A DNA stretch of 64,000 bases, taken from contig NZ_MTSZ01000002.1 in assembly GCF_002118315.1 (NCBI RefSeq), positions 661,914 to 725,913 on the forward strand, given 5' to 3'. Each line of letters begins with the position of its first letter. The first letter of the stretch is position 1. Positions 43,867 to 52,159 of this stretch are shown here, piece by piece. Below the pieces are notes generated by a model. That model did no database searches and was not told the DNA's origin. It saw nothing but the letters and a program-made list of their open reading frames with translations. This DNA is from Kiloniella majae (GTDB taxonomy: Bacteria; Pseudomonadota; Alphaproteobacteria; Kiloniellales; Kiloniellaceae). A program made the translations under genes and the position numbers.

Positions 43867-44766
43867 TTGCTGAAAAAAAGGCATTTGCCAAATTTGAACG
43901 CTCTTCGCGCATTTGAATCAGCGGCGAGACATTTGAATTTTCGTCTCGCATCAGAAGAGCTCAATATAACGCATTCCGCAATCAGCCATCATATCAAAAA
44001 CCTCGAAGACCAATTGGGGGTAAACCTGTTTGCCCGTGCTGGTCGAAATGTCGTGCTCACTGAAGCTGGAAAACTCTATCTGCCAATCCTTGTGGATAGC
44101 TTTGATAGAATTGCAGACGGTGCACGTCTGGTGCAATCACTTGAACGCCCCAAAACGCTGCTCGTGCAGGTCTATATAACCGTTGCAATGTATTGGCTAC
44201 TGCCAAGAATTCATGAGTTCTACAAAGTCAGTAAAGGTATCCAGGCACAATTAAATACATCTTATCTTGACTGGACCTTTGACCGAACAGGTACCGATGT
44301 CGGTATTATCTGGGCTGCAAAAAAAGACCCGGATCTCGTGTATTACCATTTGGCAGAAGCACATCTGTCCCCCATGTGCCATAAAGATTTAATGACAGGA
44401 AAGCACCCTATCCACACCCCCGAAGACCTTCTTCAACACGATATTTTACAGCTTTTCAATCATAACCACGATTGGGCTATGTGGTTTCAAAAAGAAGGCA
44501 TATCAGACTGGGCTCCAGATCAGGAAATCACCTTTGACAACTACCTCCTGGCCTTGGAAGCAGCAAACAAAGGTCGCGGCGTTGCCATGACGAACAGCCC
44601 CTTTGCCACCCCCAGAGACGTTAATACCCCCCTCATCAAACCCTTTGGCGAGAAAACCTGCCATAGCGGTGACTGGTACCTCGTTTGCAAGCCAGAGCTC
44701 GCCGAAAGCCACAAGGTAAAGACATTTCATAAGTGGTTATTGAATGAACTTGGGAGTAGAGAATAA
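43867..44766 (+). CDS. LysR-family transcriptional regulator (GcvA-type)
   Basis: The 299-residue regulator has an N-terminal winged helix: LPNLNALRAFESAARHLNFR with ASEELNITHSAISHHIKNLE and DQLGVNLFARAGRNVVLTEA. The start is taken as TTG 43867 because GAGGG lies 8 bases upstream; TTG 43852 is possible but has no ribosome site. It is transcribed divergently from the MttB-like and demethylase genes and probably controls them in response to a methylated amine or glycine-related ligand. GcvA-type members usually begin with PPLNALRAFEAAARH, as here. Confidence 0.87.
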   Translation: MLKKRHLPNLNALRAFESAARHLNFRLASEELNITHSAISHHIKNLEDQLGVNLFARAGRNVVLTEAGKLYLPILVDSFDRIADGARLVQSLERPKTLLVQVYITVAMYWLLPRIHEFYKVSKGIQAQLNTSYLDWTFDRTGTDVGIIWAAKKDPDLVYYHLAEAHLSPMCHKDLMTGKHPIHTPEDLLQHDILQLFNHNHDWAMWFQKEGISDWAPDQEITFDNYLLALEAANKGRGVAMTNSPFATPRDVNTPLIKPFGEKTCHSGDWYLVCKPELAESHKVKTFHKWLLNELGSRE

Positions 44767-44830
44767 AAATAATATTACCCAAATTATCCGATCAATAGGC
44801 CAGACAAAAAACGAACACAAATAGATAAGC

Positions 44831-45568
44831 TTAAGCTTTCAATCGATCACGAGAGCTAGGGTGATCACAAACTTCATAATCAAATTCTCTAAGGTTCACA
44901 GCTTTTACAACAGCGCTGGTAAAGCTTGTCACCCCATATTTTTTAGCAATTCGTTCCTGGCGAGCTTTAAGTGTATTCTCACTAATACCTAAGATATTTG
45001 CTTGCTCTCTTCGTGATAAGTCAGGCTTTTTAATTTGCAAAATAACAGCTTCTTTTTCTTTCGCAGATAAGCTTGAGAATTCACGACTATAAGATTTCAG
45101 CTGATCGTGGTGTTCCAACCAAATATCCATTTTTTGCGTTGCCAAAATAAAAGGTAGAGATATTTGGACTGGATCTTCAATAATTTCATCAAAACCAAAT
45201 ACAGCAAACGAATTTAATTCTGGCGTTCCTGATAGAATTAATAAGCAGTCTTTAATTCCATACGATAACCAGTATTGATGACTAATCCCGTCAGGATCAT
45301 AATAGCTAAATTCTTCGCTTTTTTTTGCCTGTTCAAAAGAAAAAACAGGCCAGATTCTTTTCCTATAGGCCCAAGCACCCGGACATACAAGATCAATATC
45401 TGACCCATAGTACCCATCTAAACTACCGAAAGGCATTTTGTCGTAAGTAAAAACAAAGTCTCTTGTTTGTTTTTGCCAGTAAAAGAATTGATTACTTTCT
45501 TTAAAAACACTTGAAAGCTCATCAAGATTACTGCAGCTGCTGACTTGTTCTAAAGTTAACATTCCCAT
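44831..45568 (-). CDS. LuxR-family transcriptional regulator
   Basis: The 245-residue protein has a divergent N-terminal ligand-type domain (about 25-170) with aromatic residues placed much as in acyl-homoserine-lactone receptors (YYGSDIDLVCPGAWAYRKRI, WLSYGIKDCLLILSG), and a C-terminal LuxR helix-turn-helix (LSAKEKEAVILQIKKPDLSR, REQANILGISENTLKARQER). It overlaps the 3' end of the upstream GNAT gene by up to 41 bases; ATG 45562 with TAAGGA upstream is the better-placed start. The pairing suggests that GNAT and regulator act together. The ligand is unknown. Confidence 0.78.
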   Translation of the reverse strand: MGMLTLEQVSSCSNLDELSSVFKESNQFFYWQKQTRDFVFTYDKMPFGSLDGYYGSDIDLVCPGAWAYRKRIWPVFSFEQAKKSEEFSYYDPDGISHQYWLSYGIKDCLLILSGTPELNSFAVFGFDEIIEDPVQISLPFILATQKMDIWLEHHDQLKSYSREFSSLSAKEKEAVILQIKKPDLSRREQANILGISENTLKARQERIAKKYGVTSFTSAVVKAVNLREFDYEVCDHPSSRDRLKA

Positions 45569-46052
45569 CCTTAATCTCTAGAGCTTTTGCCGTCTTACCA
45601 AAAATCTTTTCTATTGGCCAAAATTCACGAGAGCCATAAATAATCGGATTATCGCCAGTCAGTTGGAATCCTCTTTTATTCCAAAACTTCATTAAGCGTT
45701 TATCTGCAACTTCGCCGATAGCGCGGTGAAACCCTTTTTTCAAACTGTAGTTATCAACATATTTTGCAATTAAGTTCAATGTAACCATCCTTAACTTCCC
45801 CGGTAAGGTCGGTGCCATTGCCAAACGTCCCCAATGGATTGTTCCACCATCTTCAGAGGTCACATGCCGTAACCTCATACAAGCTATGGGATTATCATTT
45901 TCAGTCACGAGCACATGCGCTACCATTTCCAAATCTTTTCCATCGAATTCTTCTTCGTACGGCTCAGTACTCAAAAAAGCAACAGATCTAATATGTTGGC
46001 ATTTTACGAGTTGATCAATAGTACTTACAGTGGATACTCTTATATTAGTCAT
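45528..46052 (-). CDS. GNAT-family acyltransferase beside a LuxR regulator
   Basis: The 174-residue protein resembles GNAT N-acyltransferases: IRSVAFLSTEPYEEEFDGKD followed by VLVTENDNPIACMRLRHV, an EEEFDG-xD motif like that of ElaA-type and autoinducer-synthase-like enzymes, and a later GRLAMAPTLPGKLRMVTLNL that may be the acyl-CoA pyrophosphate loop. It lacks the standard LuxI residues, so it is not a typical homoserine-lactone synthase. It has a good ribosome site (AAGGA) and shares bases with the LuxR gene. It may make a small acylated signal or modify one. Confidence 0.65.
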   Translation of the reverse strand: MTNIRVSTVSTIDQLVKCQHIRSVAFLSTEPYEEEFDGKDLEMVAHVLVTENDNPIACMRLRHVTSEDGGTIHWGRLAMAPTLPGKLRMVTLNLIAKYVDNYSLKKGFHRAIGEVADKRLMKFWNKRGFQLTGDNPIIYGSREFWPIEKIFGKTAKALEIKDGNVNFRTSQQLQ

Positions 46053-46067
46053 GATTTCCGTCCTTAC

Positions 46068-46096
46068 ATTAAGTGCACTGTTTCAACACACTTAAT
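46068..46096 (-). promoter_or_regulatory. Dyad upstream of the GNAT/LuxR pair
   Basis: ATTAAGTG (46068-46075) and CACTTAAT (46089-46096) form a perfect 8-bp inverted repeat with a 13-base spacer, 16 bases before the GNAT start. It could be the operator of the downstream LuxR regulator, or a leader hairpin. Confidence 0.5.
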
Positions 46097-46218
46097 ATAA
46101 AAAAGAGAAATTTGACTCACGACTCAAAGCAGCAGAAAACAAGTATGCATTATTTATAAATTATTTCGGAATGAAATTTATTTAAGAACAAGAGATGCAA
46201 ACATTACCCCGAATAATC

Positions 46219-46650
46219 TCAATTATTCTCTGAAGCTTTACGTCTTCTGTATTGCTGCATGCCCATTTCATCGAAAGCGGCCTGCTCTTTTTTCTTCAGA
46301 ACGTCTTGCTGACGTTTGATGTCATTCGCCTGAGCTTCTTCATATTTTTTGAGGTCCTGATAAATTTCATGTAGCTCTTGCTGTGCAATAGCTTTCAGGG
46401 TCATGACTTCTTCAATTGAGGTTTCCAGTCGCTTGCGGCGTTCGCGGGCAGCTTCGGCATAAGCAGGATAAGTCTGGGCAACATCAGGGTGTTGCGAGGC
46501 AAAGTCCTGCTCTTTCAACACTTCCTTGTCCAGTTTCTCGATATCCTGCTCCAACTTAATCGCCAAGCTCTCAAGGTCGGCGAGTTTTTGCTGGGCTTCG
46601 TCCAACTTCCAGCTATGTACCCGAACAATACTGTCAATTGGGGTCTTCAT
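46219..46650 (-). CDS. fliJ: Flagellar protein FliJ
   Basis: FliJ is a coiled-coil general chaperone that links FliI with FlhA. The 143-residue protein is almost wholly helical and heptad-rich (VRVHSWKLDEAQQKLADLES; AEAARERRKRLETSIEEVMT; a C-terminal basic tail). Its ATG overlaps the fliI stop (ATGA), the usual pairing. No signal peptide is present. Confidence 0.88.
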   Translation of the reverse strand: MKTPIDSIVRVHSWKLDEAQQKLADLESLAIKLEQDIEKLDKEVLKEQDFASQHPDVAQTYPAYAEAARERRKRLETSIEEVMTLKAIAQQELHEIYQDLKKYEEAQANDIKRQQDVLKKKEQAAFDEMGMQQYRRRKASENN

Positions 46651-48074
46651 GATTCAATCCCCGCTCCCTCTATATTGTGTTGTCCAAGGCTTTGTGCATC
46701 CCCAGTTGGCGTATCAGGATTGAATTCAACCGCCGGGTCTCCACCTTGCCCCCAAGGCAGGCCAACAGCTGCAGCCAATTGCTCATACCCTATTGCCAAA
46801 TTGCTTTCTTCGTACTTGCCTTGTGTAAGAAAAGCTTCCAATGCACCATTATGTGCAATAGCCTCATCAATAACGGGGTCAGACCCTTCGGTATAGGCGC
46901 CAATACGAATAAGCTCTGCCATATTGTCATAGGTCGACAGTAATTGCCGTCCCCGTGTGACTAACTCATTCTCAGCATCAGTGTTACAGCCGGGCATCGT
47001 ACGGGAAACGCTCCGAAGTAAATTGATTGCCGGAAACCTGTTTCGTTCTGCAATCGCCCGATCAAGAATAATATGCCCATCCAGAATACCGCGAACAGCA
47101 TCAGCGATGGGTTCGTTGTGATCGTCCCCTTCCACCAAGACCGTAAAGAGCCCGGTAATTGACCCCTGGGCTTTCACACCTGGCCCTGCTCTCTCCAAAA
47201 GCTGCGGGAGTTCTGCAAAAACAGAAGGCGTATAGCCTTTACTTGCAGGGGGTTCCCCCGCAGACAAGCCAATTTCACGCATAGACATGGCAAAACGAGT
47301 GACAGAGTCCATAAGACACAGCACGTCCCGGCCATTATCCCGGAAATATTCTGACAACGCCATCGTCATATAAGCGGCCTGCCGCCGCATCAACGGAGGT
47401 TCATCAGATGTGGCAACAACAACAACAGAACGGGCTAAACCTTCTGGCCCCAGATCGTCTTCAAGCCATTCCTGTACTTCTCTTCCACGCTCGCCAATCA
47501 GGCCAATAACGTTAACGTCCAAAGAGGTATAACGCGCCAACATCGACAGCAAAACGGACTTACCGACGCCGGATCCCGCAAAGATCCCCATACGTTGCCC
47601 CTGACAACAGGATAGGAAGGTATTGATTGCTCTGACACCCAGATCAATTTTACCGCCGACACGCTGTCGCCCATGAGCCGGAGGCGGAGAACTTCGAACT
47701 TTATAAGGATCAGGCCCCATTGGCAGAGGACCTTTGCCATCAATCGGTTCTCCCAAAGCATTAACGACGCGCCCAAGCCATGCTTCGGATGGATGGATAG
47801 AAGGCTCGCTTGAAGCAAGGATTGCTTTACAGCCCAAACCGATGCCATCAAGAGATCCAAAAGGTAACAACAGGGCGTGCCCCTGCCTGAACCCGATGAC
47901 TTCACATGGTACGCGTCTTTCATCTTTTGCAATTAAAATACAACGTGAACCAATCACCAACAGCCGATCAAGCCCGGATAATTCAACCAGCATTCCCAGA
48001 ACACCAGATACTCTGCCATAGACCTGATAATCCGAGAGATCTGATATCTCTCTGGTTAAACTTTTGAGAGGCAT
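46647..48074 (-). CDS. fliI: Flagellum-specific ATPase FliI
   Basis: FliI powers and organises type III export of flagellar proteins. The 475-residue protein has the P-loop GIFAGSGVGKSVLL, the Walker B DVLCLMDSVTRFAM, and the family block RFAMSMREIGLSAGEPPASK and KGYTPSVFAELPQLLER. The C-terminal tail (about 445-475; GQGGDPAVEFNPDTPTGDAQ) is longer and less conserved than usual. The genes fliI-fliJ lie apart from fliH (30577). Confidence 0.95.
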   Translation of the reverse strand: MPLKSLTREISDLSDYQVYGRVSGVLGMLVELSGLDRLLVIGSRCILIAKDERRVPCEVIGFRQGHALLLPFGSLDGIGLGCKAILASSEPSIHPSEAWLGRVVNALGEPIDGKGPLPMGPDPYKVRSSPPPAHGRQRVGGKIDLGVRAINTFLSCCQGQRMGIFAGSGVGKSVLLSMLARYTSLDVNVIGLIGERGREVQEWLEDDLGPEGLARSVVVVATSDEPPLMRRQAAYMTMALSEYFRDNGRDVLCLMDSVTRFAMSMREIGLSAGEPPASKGYTPSVFAELPQLLERAGPGVKAQGSITGLFTVLVEGDDHNEPIADAVRGILDGHIILDRAIAERNRFPAINLLRSVSRTMPGCNTDAENELVTRGRQLLSTYDNMAELIRIGAYTEGSDPVIDEAIAHNGALEAFLTQGKYEESNLAIGYEQLAAAVGLPWGQGGDPAVEFNPDTPTGDAQSLGQHNIEGAGIES

Positions 48075-48385
48075 TCTGAATTCTATACCCTGTTAAAAAC
48101 ATTAAAAATGGCACCGCCAGACATTCTACATCTAAATATCCAGTGGTTTATTCGACAAATCGACATTACTTTTACACATTTCTTTTAACACCAGCTTAAC
48201 CAGAGATTCTTTCTAAAAAATCAATTTTCGTGGGAAAATAGCGATATTGTGTAAAATTTATTCTAAATTTCGGGGTATTTTTTAACTTTTGCAGGACCCT
48301 GGTAAGGTTTTGTTAATATTCGTTACCGAAAATGGTTAACAACATTCATATTGGTTTAACGAACATTAACAACCGGAATTTGAAC
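48075..48385. promoter_or_regulatory. fliI-ctrA intergenic region with TTAA half-sites
   Basis: The 311-base divergent gap holds several TTAAC/TTAC elements before ctrA: TTAA-N6-TTAC at 48313-48326, TTAAC at 48336-48340 and TTAA-N6-TTAAC at 48356-48370. CtrA sites have a 7-base gap, so these are near matches with 6, and autoregulation is likely but unproven. The rest is AT-rich with no gene. Confidence 0.45.
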
Positions 48386-49099
48386 ATGCGAGTCTTGCTA
48401 GTAGAAGATGATGCCCCAACAGCCCAAGGCATCGAAATGATGCTCAAGTCAGAAGGCTATGTCTGTGACACGACTGACATGGGCGAAGACGGCCTCGAAA
48501 TCGGAAAAATTTACGATTACGATATTATTATTCTCGATCTGATGTTACCTGACATGGACGGTTACGAAGTTATTCGTCGCCTTCGTGCATCAAGAGTAGA
48601 AACACCGATCCTGATCCTATCTGGTCTGAACGGCCTGGATGATAAAATCAAGGGCCTTGGATTTGGAGCAGATGATTACCTGACCAAACCATTTGATAAA
48701 CGTGAACTCATTGCCCGAATTCAGGCAATTGTCCGTCGTTCCAAAGGACATGCCGCTTCCGTTATTAACACTGGCAAGCTCAAGGTAAATCTGGATACAA
48801 GAACTGTAGAAGTCGAAAATAAACTTCTACATTTAACAGGTAAAGAATACGGTATTCTGGAACTGCTTTCCCTCCGTAAAGGCACAACACTTACAAAAGA
48901 GATGTTCCTGAACCACCTCTACGGTGGCATGGATGAACCCGAGCTAAAAATCATTGATGTTTTTGTCTGTAAACTGCGCAAAAAACTATCCAATGCAACA
49001 GGCGGGGAAAATTACATCGAAACCGTATGGGGACGCGGGTATGTACTGCGCGATCCAGTTGAAACAAGTGCAGATGCTCCCCAACTTGCGTCGGCTTAA
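48386..49099 (+). CDS. ctrA: Cell-cycle response regulator CtrA
   Basis: CtrA is an OmpR-type master regulator of motility and development in alphaproteobacteria. The 237-residue form from ATG 48386 begins [20 protein letters not shown]; a longer frame from 48332 adds 18 unrelated residues. The receiver has phospho-acceptor Asp51 ([13 protein letters not shown]), Thr and Lys of [20 protein letters not shown], and the C-terminal winged helix carries the CtrA-specific [40 protein letters not shown] and GYVLRDP. It has a strong terminator downstream. Confidence 0.95.
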   Translation: MRVLLVEDDAPTAQGIEMMLKSEGYVCDTTDMGEDGLEIGKIYDYDIIILDLMLPDMDGYEVIRRLRASRVETPILILSGLNGLDDKIKGLGFGADDYLTKPFDKRELIARIQAIVRRSKGHAASVINTGKLKVNLDTRTVEVENKLLHLTGKEYGILELLSLRKGTTLTKEMFLNHLYGGMDEPELKIIDVFVCKLRKKLSNATGGENYIETVWGRGYVLRDPVETSADAPQLASA

Positions 49100-49154
49100 A
49101 CTTTCCTCTTGAGACAAATCTTCATTAAGCCGAAGTAAAAAATCACACCAAGAC

Positions 49155-49190
49155 AAAAGGCCTCTGAATTAATTTTCAGAGGCCTTTTTT
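49155..49190. terminator. Strong terminator between ctrA and cheR
   Basis: AAAAGGCCTCTGAA pairs perfectly with TTCAGAGGCCTTTT around a 6-base loop, followed by more T. It serves ctrA (rightward) and probably cheR (leftward), since the stem carries A- and T-runs on both sides. Confidence 0.95.
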
Positions 49191-49217
49191 ATGCTTCAAA
49201 TCTGTCCAAAGACTTGC

Positions 49218-50060
49218 TTAACCAGCGGCTTTGTTGACTAGCTCACCATTGCGAACCAGACCATATATCCCTCTTTTCCCGGGGATAAGCTGGAATTCAT
49301 CAGAAATACCGAGAACTGTTTCCGCACCTCCAAGATACAAGAAGCCATCATCAGGCATCTGCTTCGCAATATTTTTCAGAACAACCGATTTTGTTGGTTG
49401 GTCAAAATAGATAAGCACGTTACGACAAAAGACGATGTCAAACTTGCCAAGCATTGCCGGGCTTTCAAGAAGATTAAAGGGCTTGAAAGTCACCATATTA
49501 CGAATGGAACTATCGATCTGCCAGCGATCCCCGTTTTGTTGGAAATACTTCACGAGGAGATTAATAGGCAATCCTCTTTGTACTTCAAACTGGGTATACA
49601 CACCTTCCTTTGCCTTATTCAGGATTTCGTTAGAGAGATCGGTCGCAATGATCTCGACCTTCCATCCGGCAAGAGCAGCCCCTGCCTCTTTCAACAGCAT
49701 CGCCAGTGTGTATGGCTCCTGCCCACTCGAACAGGCTGCAGACCAGATTCTTATGGTTTTGCTGGAAGCTCTTTTTTCCAACATATGCGGAAGCACGAGA
49801 TCTTTGAACTGATCAAACGGTTTTTGATCACGGAAGAAGAACGATTCATTCGTCGTCATTGCTTCCGTAATGTCATTAAGAATACGTTCGTCGTTCGTCG
49901 CGCGAACTTTCTGAACAAGCTCGTCAAAACCACTGAGGTTCCACTTACGAGCGACCGGGTTCAAGCGACTTTCCAACAGATAGGCTTTATCCTGGCTCAG
50001 GACCAAACCGGAACGTTTCTTCAAAAATTGCGAAATAAAATCAAAATCACTCACGTTCAT
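49218..50060 (-). CDS. cheR: Chemotaxis methyltransferase CheR
   Basis: CheR methylates glutamates of chemoreceptors. The 280-residue protein has the N-terminal helical domain (FISQFLKKRSGLVLSQDKAY with LLESRL), the SAM-binding RIWSAACSSGQEPYTLAMLL, and DIVFCRNVLIYFD. It is the last gene of the che operon and starts inside the cheB stop (ATGA). No receptor gene lies in the window. Confidence 0.95.
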   Translation of the reverse strand: MNVSDFDFISQFLKKRSGLVLSQDKAYLLESRLNPVARKWNLSGFDELVQKVRATNDERILNDITEAMTTNESFFFRDQKPFDQFKDLVLPHMLEKRASSKTIRIWSAACSSGQEPYTLAMLLKEAGAALAGWKVEIIATDLSNEILNKAKEGVYTQFEVQRGLPINLLVKYFQQNGDRWQIDSSIRNMVTFKPFNLLESPAMLGKFDIVFCRNVLIYFDQPTKSVVLKNIAKQMPDDGFLYLGGAETVLGISDEFQLIPGKRGIYGLVRNGELVNKAAG

Positions 50061-51247
50061 GCCGCCGACCTCATAACAAGTTGTCGTACATTAGATGCCA
50101 TCTCCTTGATAGGAAGAACTGCGGAACAGAGTCCTGCAGTTGCCACCGCTCCAGGCATCCCCCATACCACACTTGTTTGTTCGTCCTGAGCAATAACGGA
50201 ACCACCGGCTGCCGTTACCACTTCTGAACCTCGTAAACCATCACTTCCCATCCCTGTAAGGATTAATACAAGAAGACGAGAACCATAAATTTTAGATAAA
50301 CTTCTCAGCATGGGATCAACCGCAGGCCGACAGAAGTTTTCCGGTGGTTCCTGGTTTAAGCGAATAACAGTATTAACACCCTGTTTTTCAAAAACCATGT
50401 GATATCCACCAGGAGCAAGATATATATGCCCGCCTTTCAGGATTTCTCCCTCTTCACCTTCTTTACTTGGCATACTGGACACTCTGGCAATGTGTTCCGC
50501 AAGTAAAGCTGTGAAAGTCGCAGGCATATGCTGTGTAATGACAACAGGCTGTGTAATTGTTCCCAAATTCCCCAGCACATCAAACAAGGCTTGTGGTCCC
50601 CCTGTTGAACTTCCGATTGCAAGAATATCGGGCTTCGTAATTGCATCTTTACGCAGGGTGATTGTCTTGCTTGGGTACAAACTAGACGGAGCAGCTACCG
50701 AGGCCTCTTTCGATCTTTGGGCAGATGGTGTTGTTGCTGCCCCCTGTTGTGTTTTTGCCGCAGACGGTAACGGAGCTTTTTGGCTGGCCCGTGCTACCTG
50801 TCCCAGTGCCTTAACCTTTGCAACAAGCTCATGTTTAAAATCACTTGCTTTCGTCAGTTCGCCAGAACTGGTTGGTTTTGGGATGTAGTCAGCCGCGCCC
50901 AAGCGCATCGCCTTTAAACTTATTTCTGCGTTTTTTCGTGTCAGTGTCGATGCCATGATGACTTGAACATCAGGTTTCACCTGAAGCAGCTTAGGTAAAG
51001 CCGTCAGACCGTCCATAACCGGCATCTCGATGTCCAAAACAACAACATCGATCTTTTGACTTTCCAAACGCTTAACTGCGATTTCACCATTAGATACAGA
51101 TTCAACTACAGAAACTTGTGGATCACCCTCTAGAATTCTGGTGAGGAGCCCCCGTATTACTGCAGAATCATCAACTACCATAATCCGATAGGCATTATCG
51201 GACTTACCGCCTTTATCAGTAGTGGATGTATTCATCGACAAGGGCAT
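50057..51247 (-). CDS. cheB: Chemotaxis methylesterase CheB
   Basis: CheB demethylates and deamidates receptors. The 396-residue protein has an N-terminal receiver (VVLDIEMPVMDGLTALPKLL with phospho-Asp), an Ala/Ser/Thr/Gln-rich linker, and the esterase domain with Ser of AIGSSTGGPQAL, His of ITQHMPATFTALLAEHI and Asp of LILTGMGSDGL. The ATG overlaps the cheY stop by one base. A short N-terminal extension precedes the receiver. Confidence 0.95.
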   Translation of the reverse strand: MPLSMNTSTTDKGGKSDNAYRIMVVDDSAVIRGLLTRILEGDPQVSVVESVSNGEIAVKRLESQKIDVVVLDIEMPVMDGLTALPKLLQVKPDVQVIMASTLTRKNAEISLKAMRLGAADYIPKPTSSGELTKASDFKHELVAKVKALGQVARASQKAPLPSAAKTQQGAATTPSAQRSKEASVAAPSSLYPSKTITLRKDAITKPDILAIGSSTGGPQALFDVLGNLGTITQPVVITQHMPATFTALLAEHIARVSSMPSKEGEEGEILKGGHIYLAPGGYHMVFEKQGVNTVIRLNQEPPENFCRPAVDPMLRSLSKIYGSRLLVLILTGMGSDGLRGSEVVTAAGGSVIAQDEQTSVVWGMPGAVATAGLCSAVLPIKEMASNVRQLVMRSAA

Positions 51248-51612
51248 TAAATAAGGCCCACCTGTATAAATTTAGACTCAATAATATCGCTATCAAAAGG
51301 CTTCATGATATATTCATTCGCCCCGGCGGCTATCGCCTGTTGTATATGCTGCATATCATTCTCTGTCGTACAGAAAACAACAATTGGCTGTTCAACATTT
51401 GGCAATGCTCTTAGATCCTTGAGGAACTCCAACCCATCTTTAACTGGCATGTTCCAGTCAAGCAAAACAGCATCTGGCATGGATGCGTTACATGCATCCA
51501 GAGCTTTCTGACCGTCCTCTGCTTCTTCGATGTTAAAGTTTAATCCTTCAAGAATTTTTCGCGCAACCATTCGCACGACCTTGGAGTCATCGACAACCAA
51601 ACAGGTCTTCAT
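51247..51612 (-). CDS. cheY: Single-domain response regulator CheY
   Basis: This 121-residue receiver has the standard acidic pair and phospho-Asp (VVDDSKVVRMV; DAVLLDWNMPVKDGLEFL), Thr (VVFCTTEN) and Lys (IMKPFDSDII). It lies between cheW and cheB, so it is the motor- or pathway-linked CheY of this operon. GGAG is 8 bases before the ATG. Confidence 0.93.
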   Translation of the reverse strand: MKTCLVVDDSKVVRMVARKILEGLNFNIEEAEDGQKALDACNASMPDAVLLDWNMPVKDGLEFLKDLRALPNVEQPIVVFCTTENDMQHIQQAIAAGANEYIMKPFDSDIIESKFIQVGLI

Positions 51613-51677
51613 ATTTTCGCTCCAACTTGTTTTTGAATATTCAAAATACTGAACTCTACTGAACTAAGAAAAGCCTA

Positions 51678-52133
51678 TTATGCTGCGTCCGCATTTCGAC
51701 CATAATCAAGGAATCTGTTCACATCCAGAATGACAAGAAGCTTACCATCGAGACGGTAAATACCTTGGGAATAATCCCGGAAACGCTGGTCCAGTGTTGG
51801 TGGATTCCGCTCAAATGAGCTTTCGTCAACACCGAGGACCTCCCCGACACTATCCACCATCAGGCTATAAAGATCATGACCATTCTCAACAACGATGCTC
51901 ATGGACTCTTTTTCTTCACGCGCAGGTAACCCCAAACGTTTTCTAACGTCAATTGCAGTTACAATACGTCCACGCAAATTCAATGACCCAGCAATCTCTG
52001 GCGGTGCCAAAGGAATGGGGGTAATACGCTGCGGATTAATAATATCCTGTACGCTCAAAACCGGAACACCAAAAAGCTGGCCAGCGATATAGAAAGTAAC
52101 AAAATCTTCGTTTTCCAAATAAGTATCACTCAC
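51678..52133 (-). CDS. cheW: Coupling protein CheW
   Basis: CheW links receptors to CheA. The 151-residue protein shows FVTFYIAGQLFGVPVLSVQD, INPQRITPIPLAPPEIAGSL, NLRGRIVTAIDVRKRLGL and VDSVGEVLGVDESSFERNPP. It starts with GTG 52133. It follows cheA by 26 bases. Confidence 0.95.
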   Translation of the reverse strand: MSDTYLENEDFVTFYIAGQLFGVPVLSVQDIINPQRITPIPLAPPEIAGSLNLRGRIVTAIDVRKRLGLPAREEKESMSIVVENGHDLYSLMVDSVGEVLGVDESSFERNPPTLDQRFRDYSQGIYRLDGKLLVILDVNRFLDYGRNADAA

Positions 52134-52159
52134 AGTTTCACTCTTTCTATGAATTTATC

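Noticed and set aside
46165..46190. Sigma54-like site before the GNAT gene
   Set aside because: TTTGCA is present but the -24 half does not match TGGCAC.
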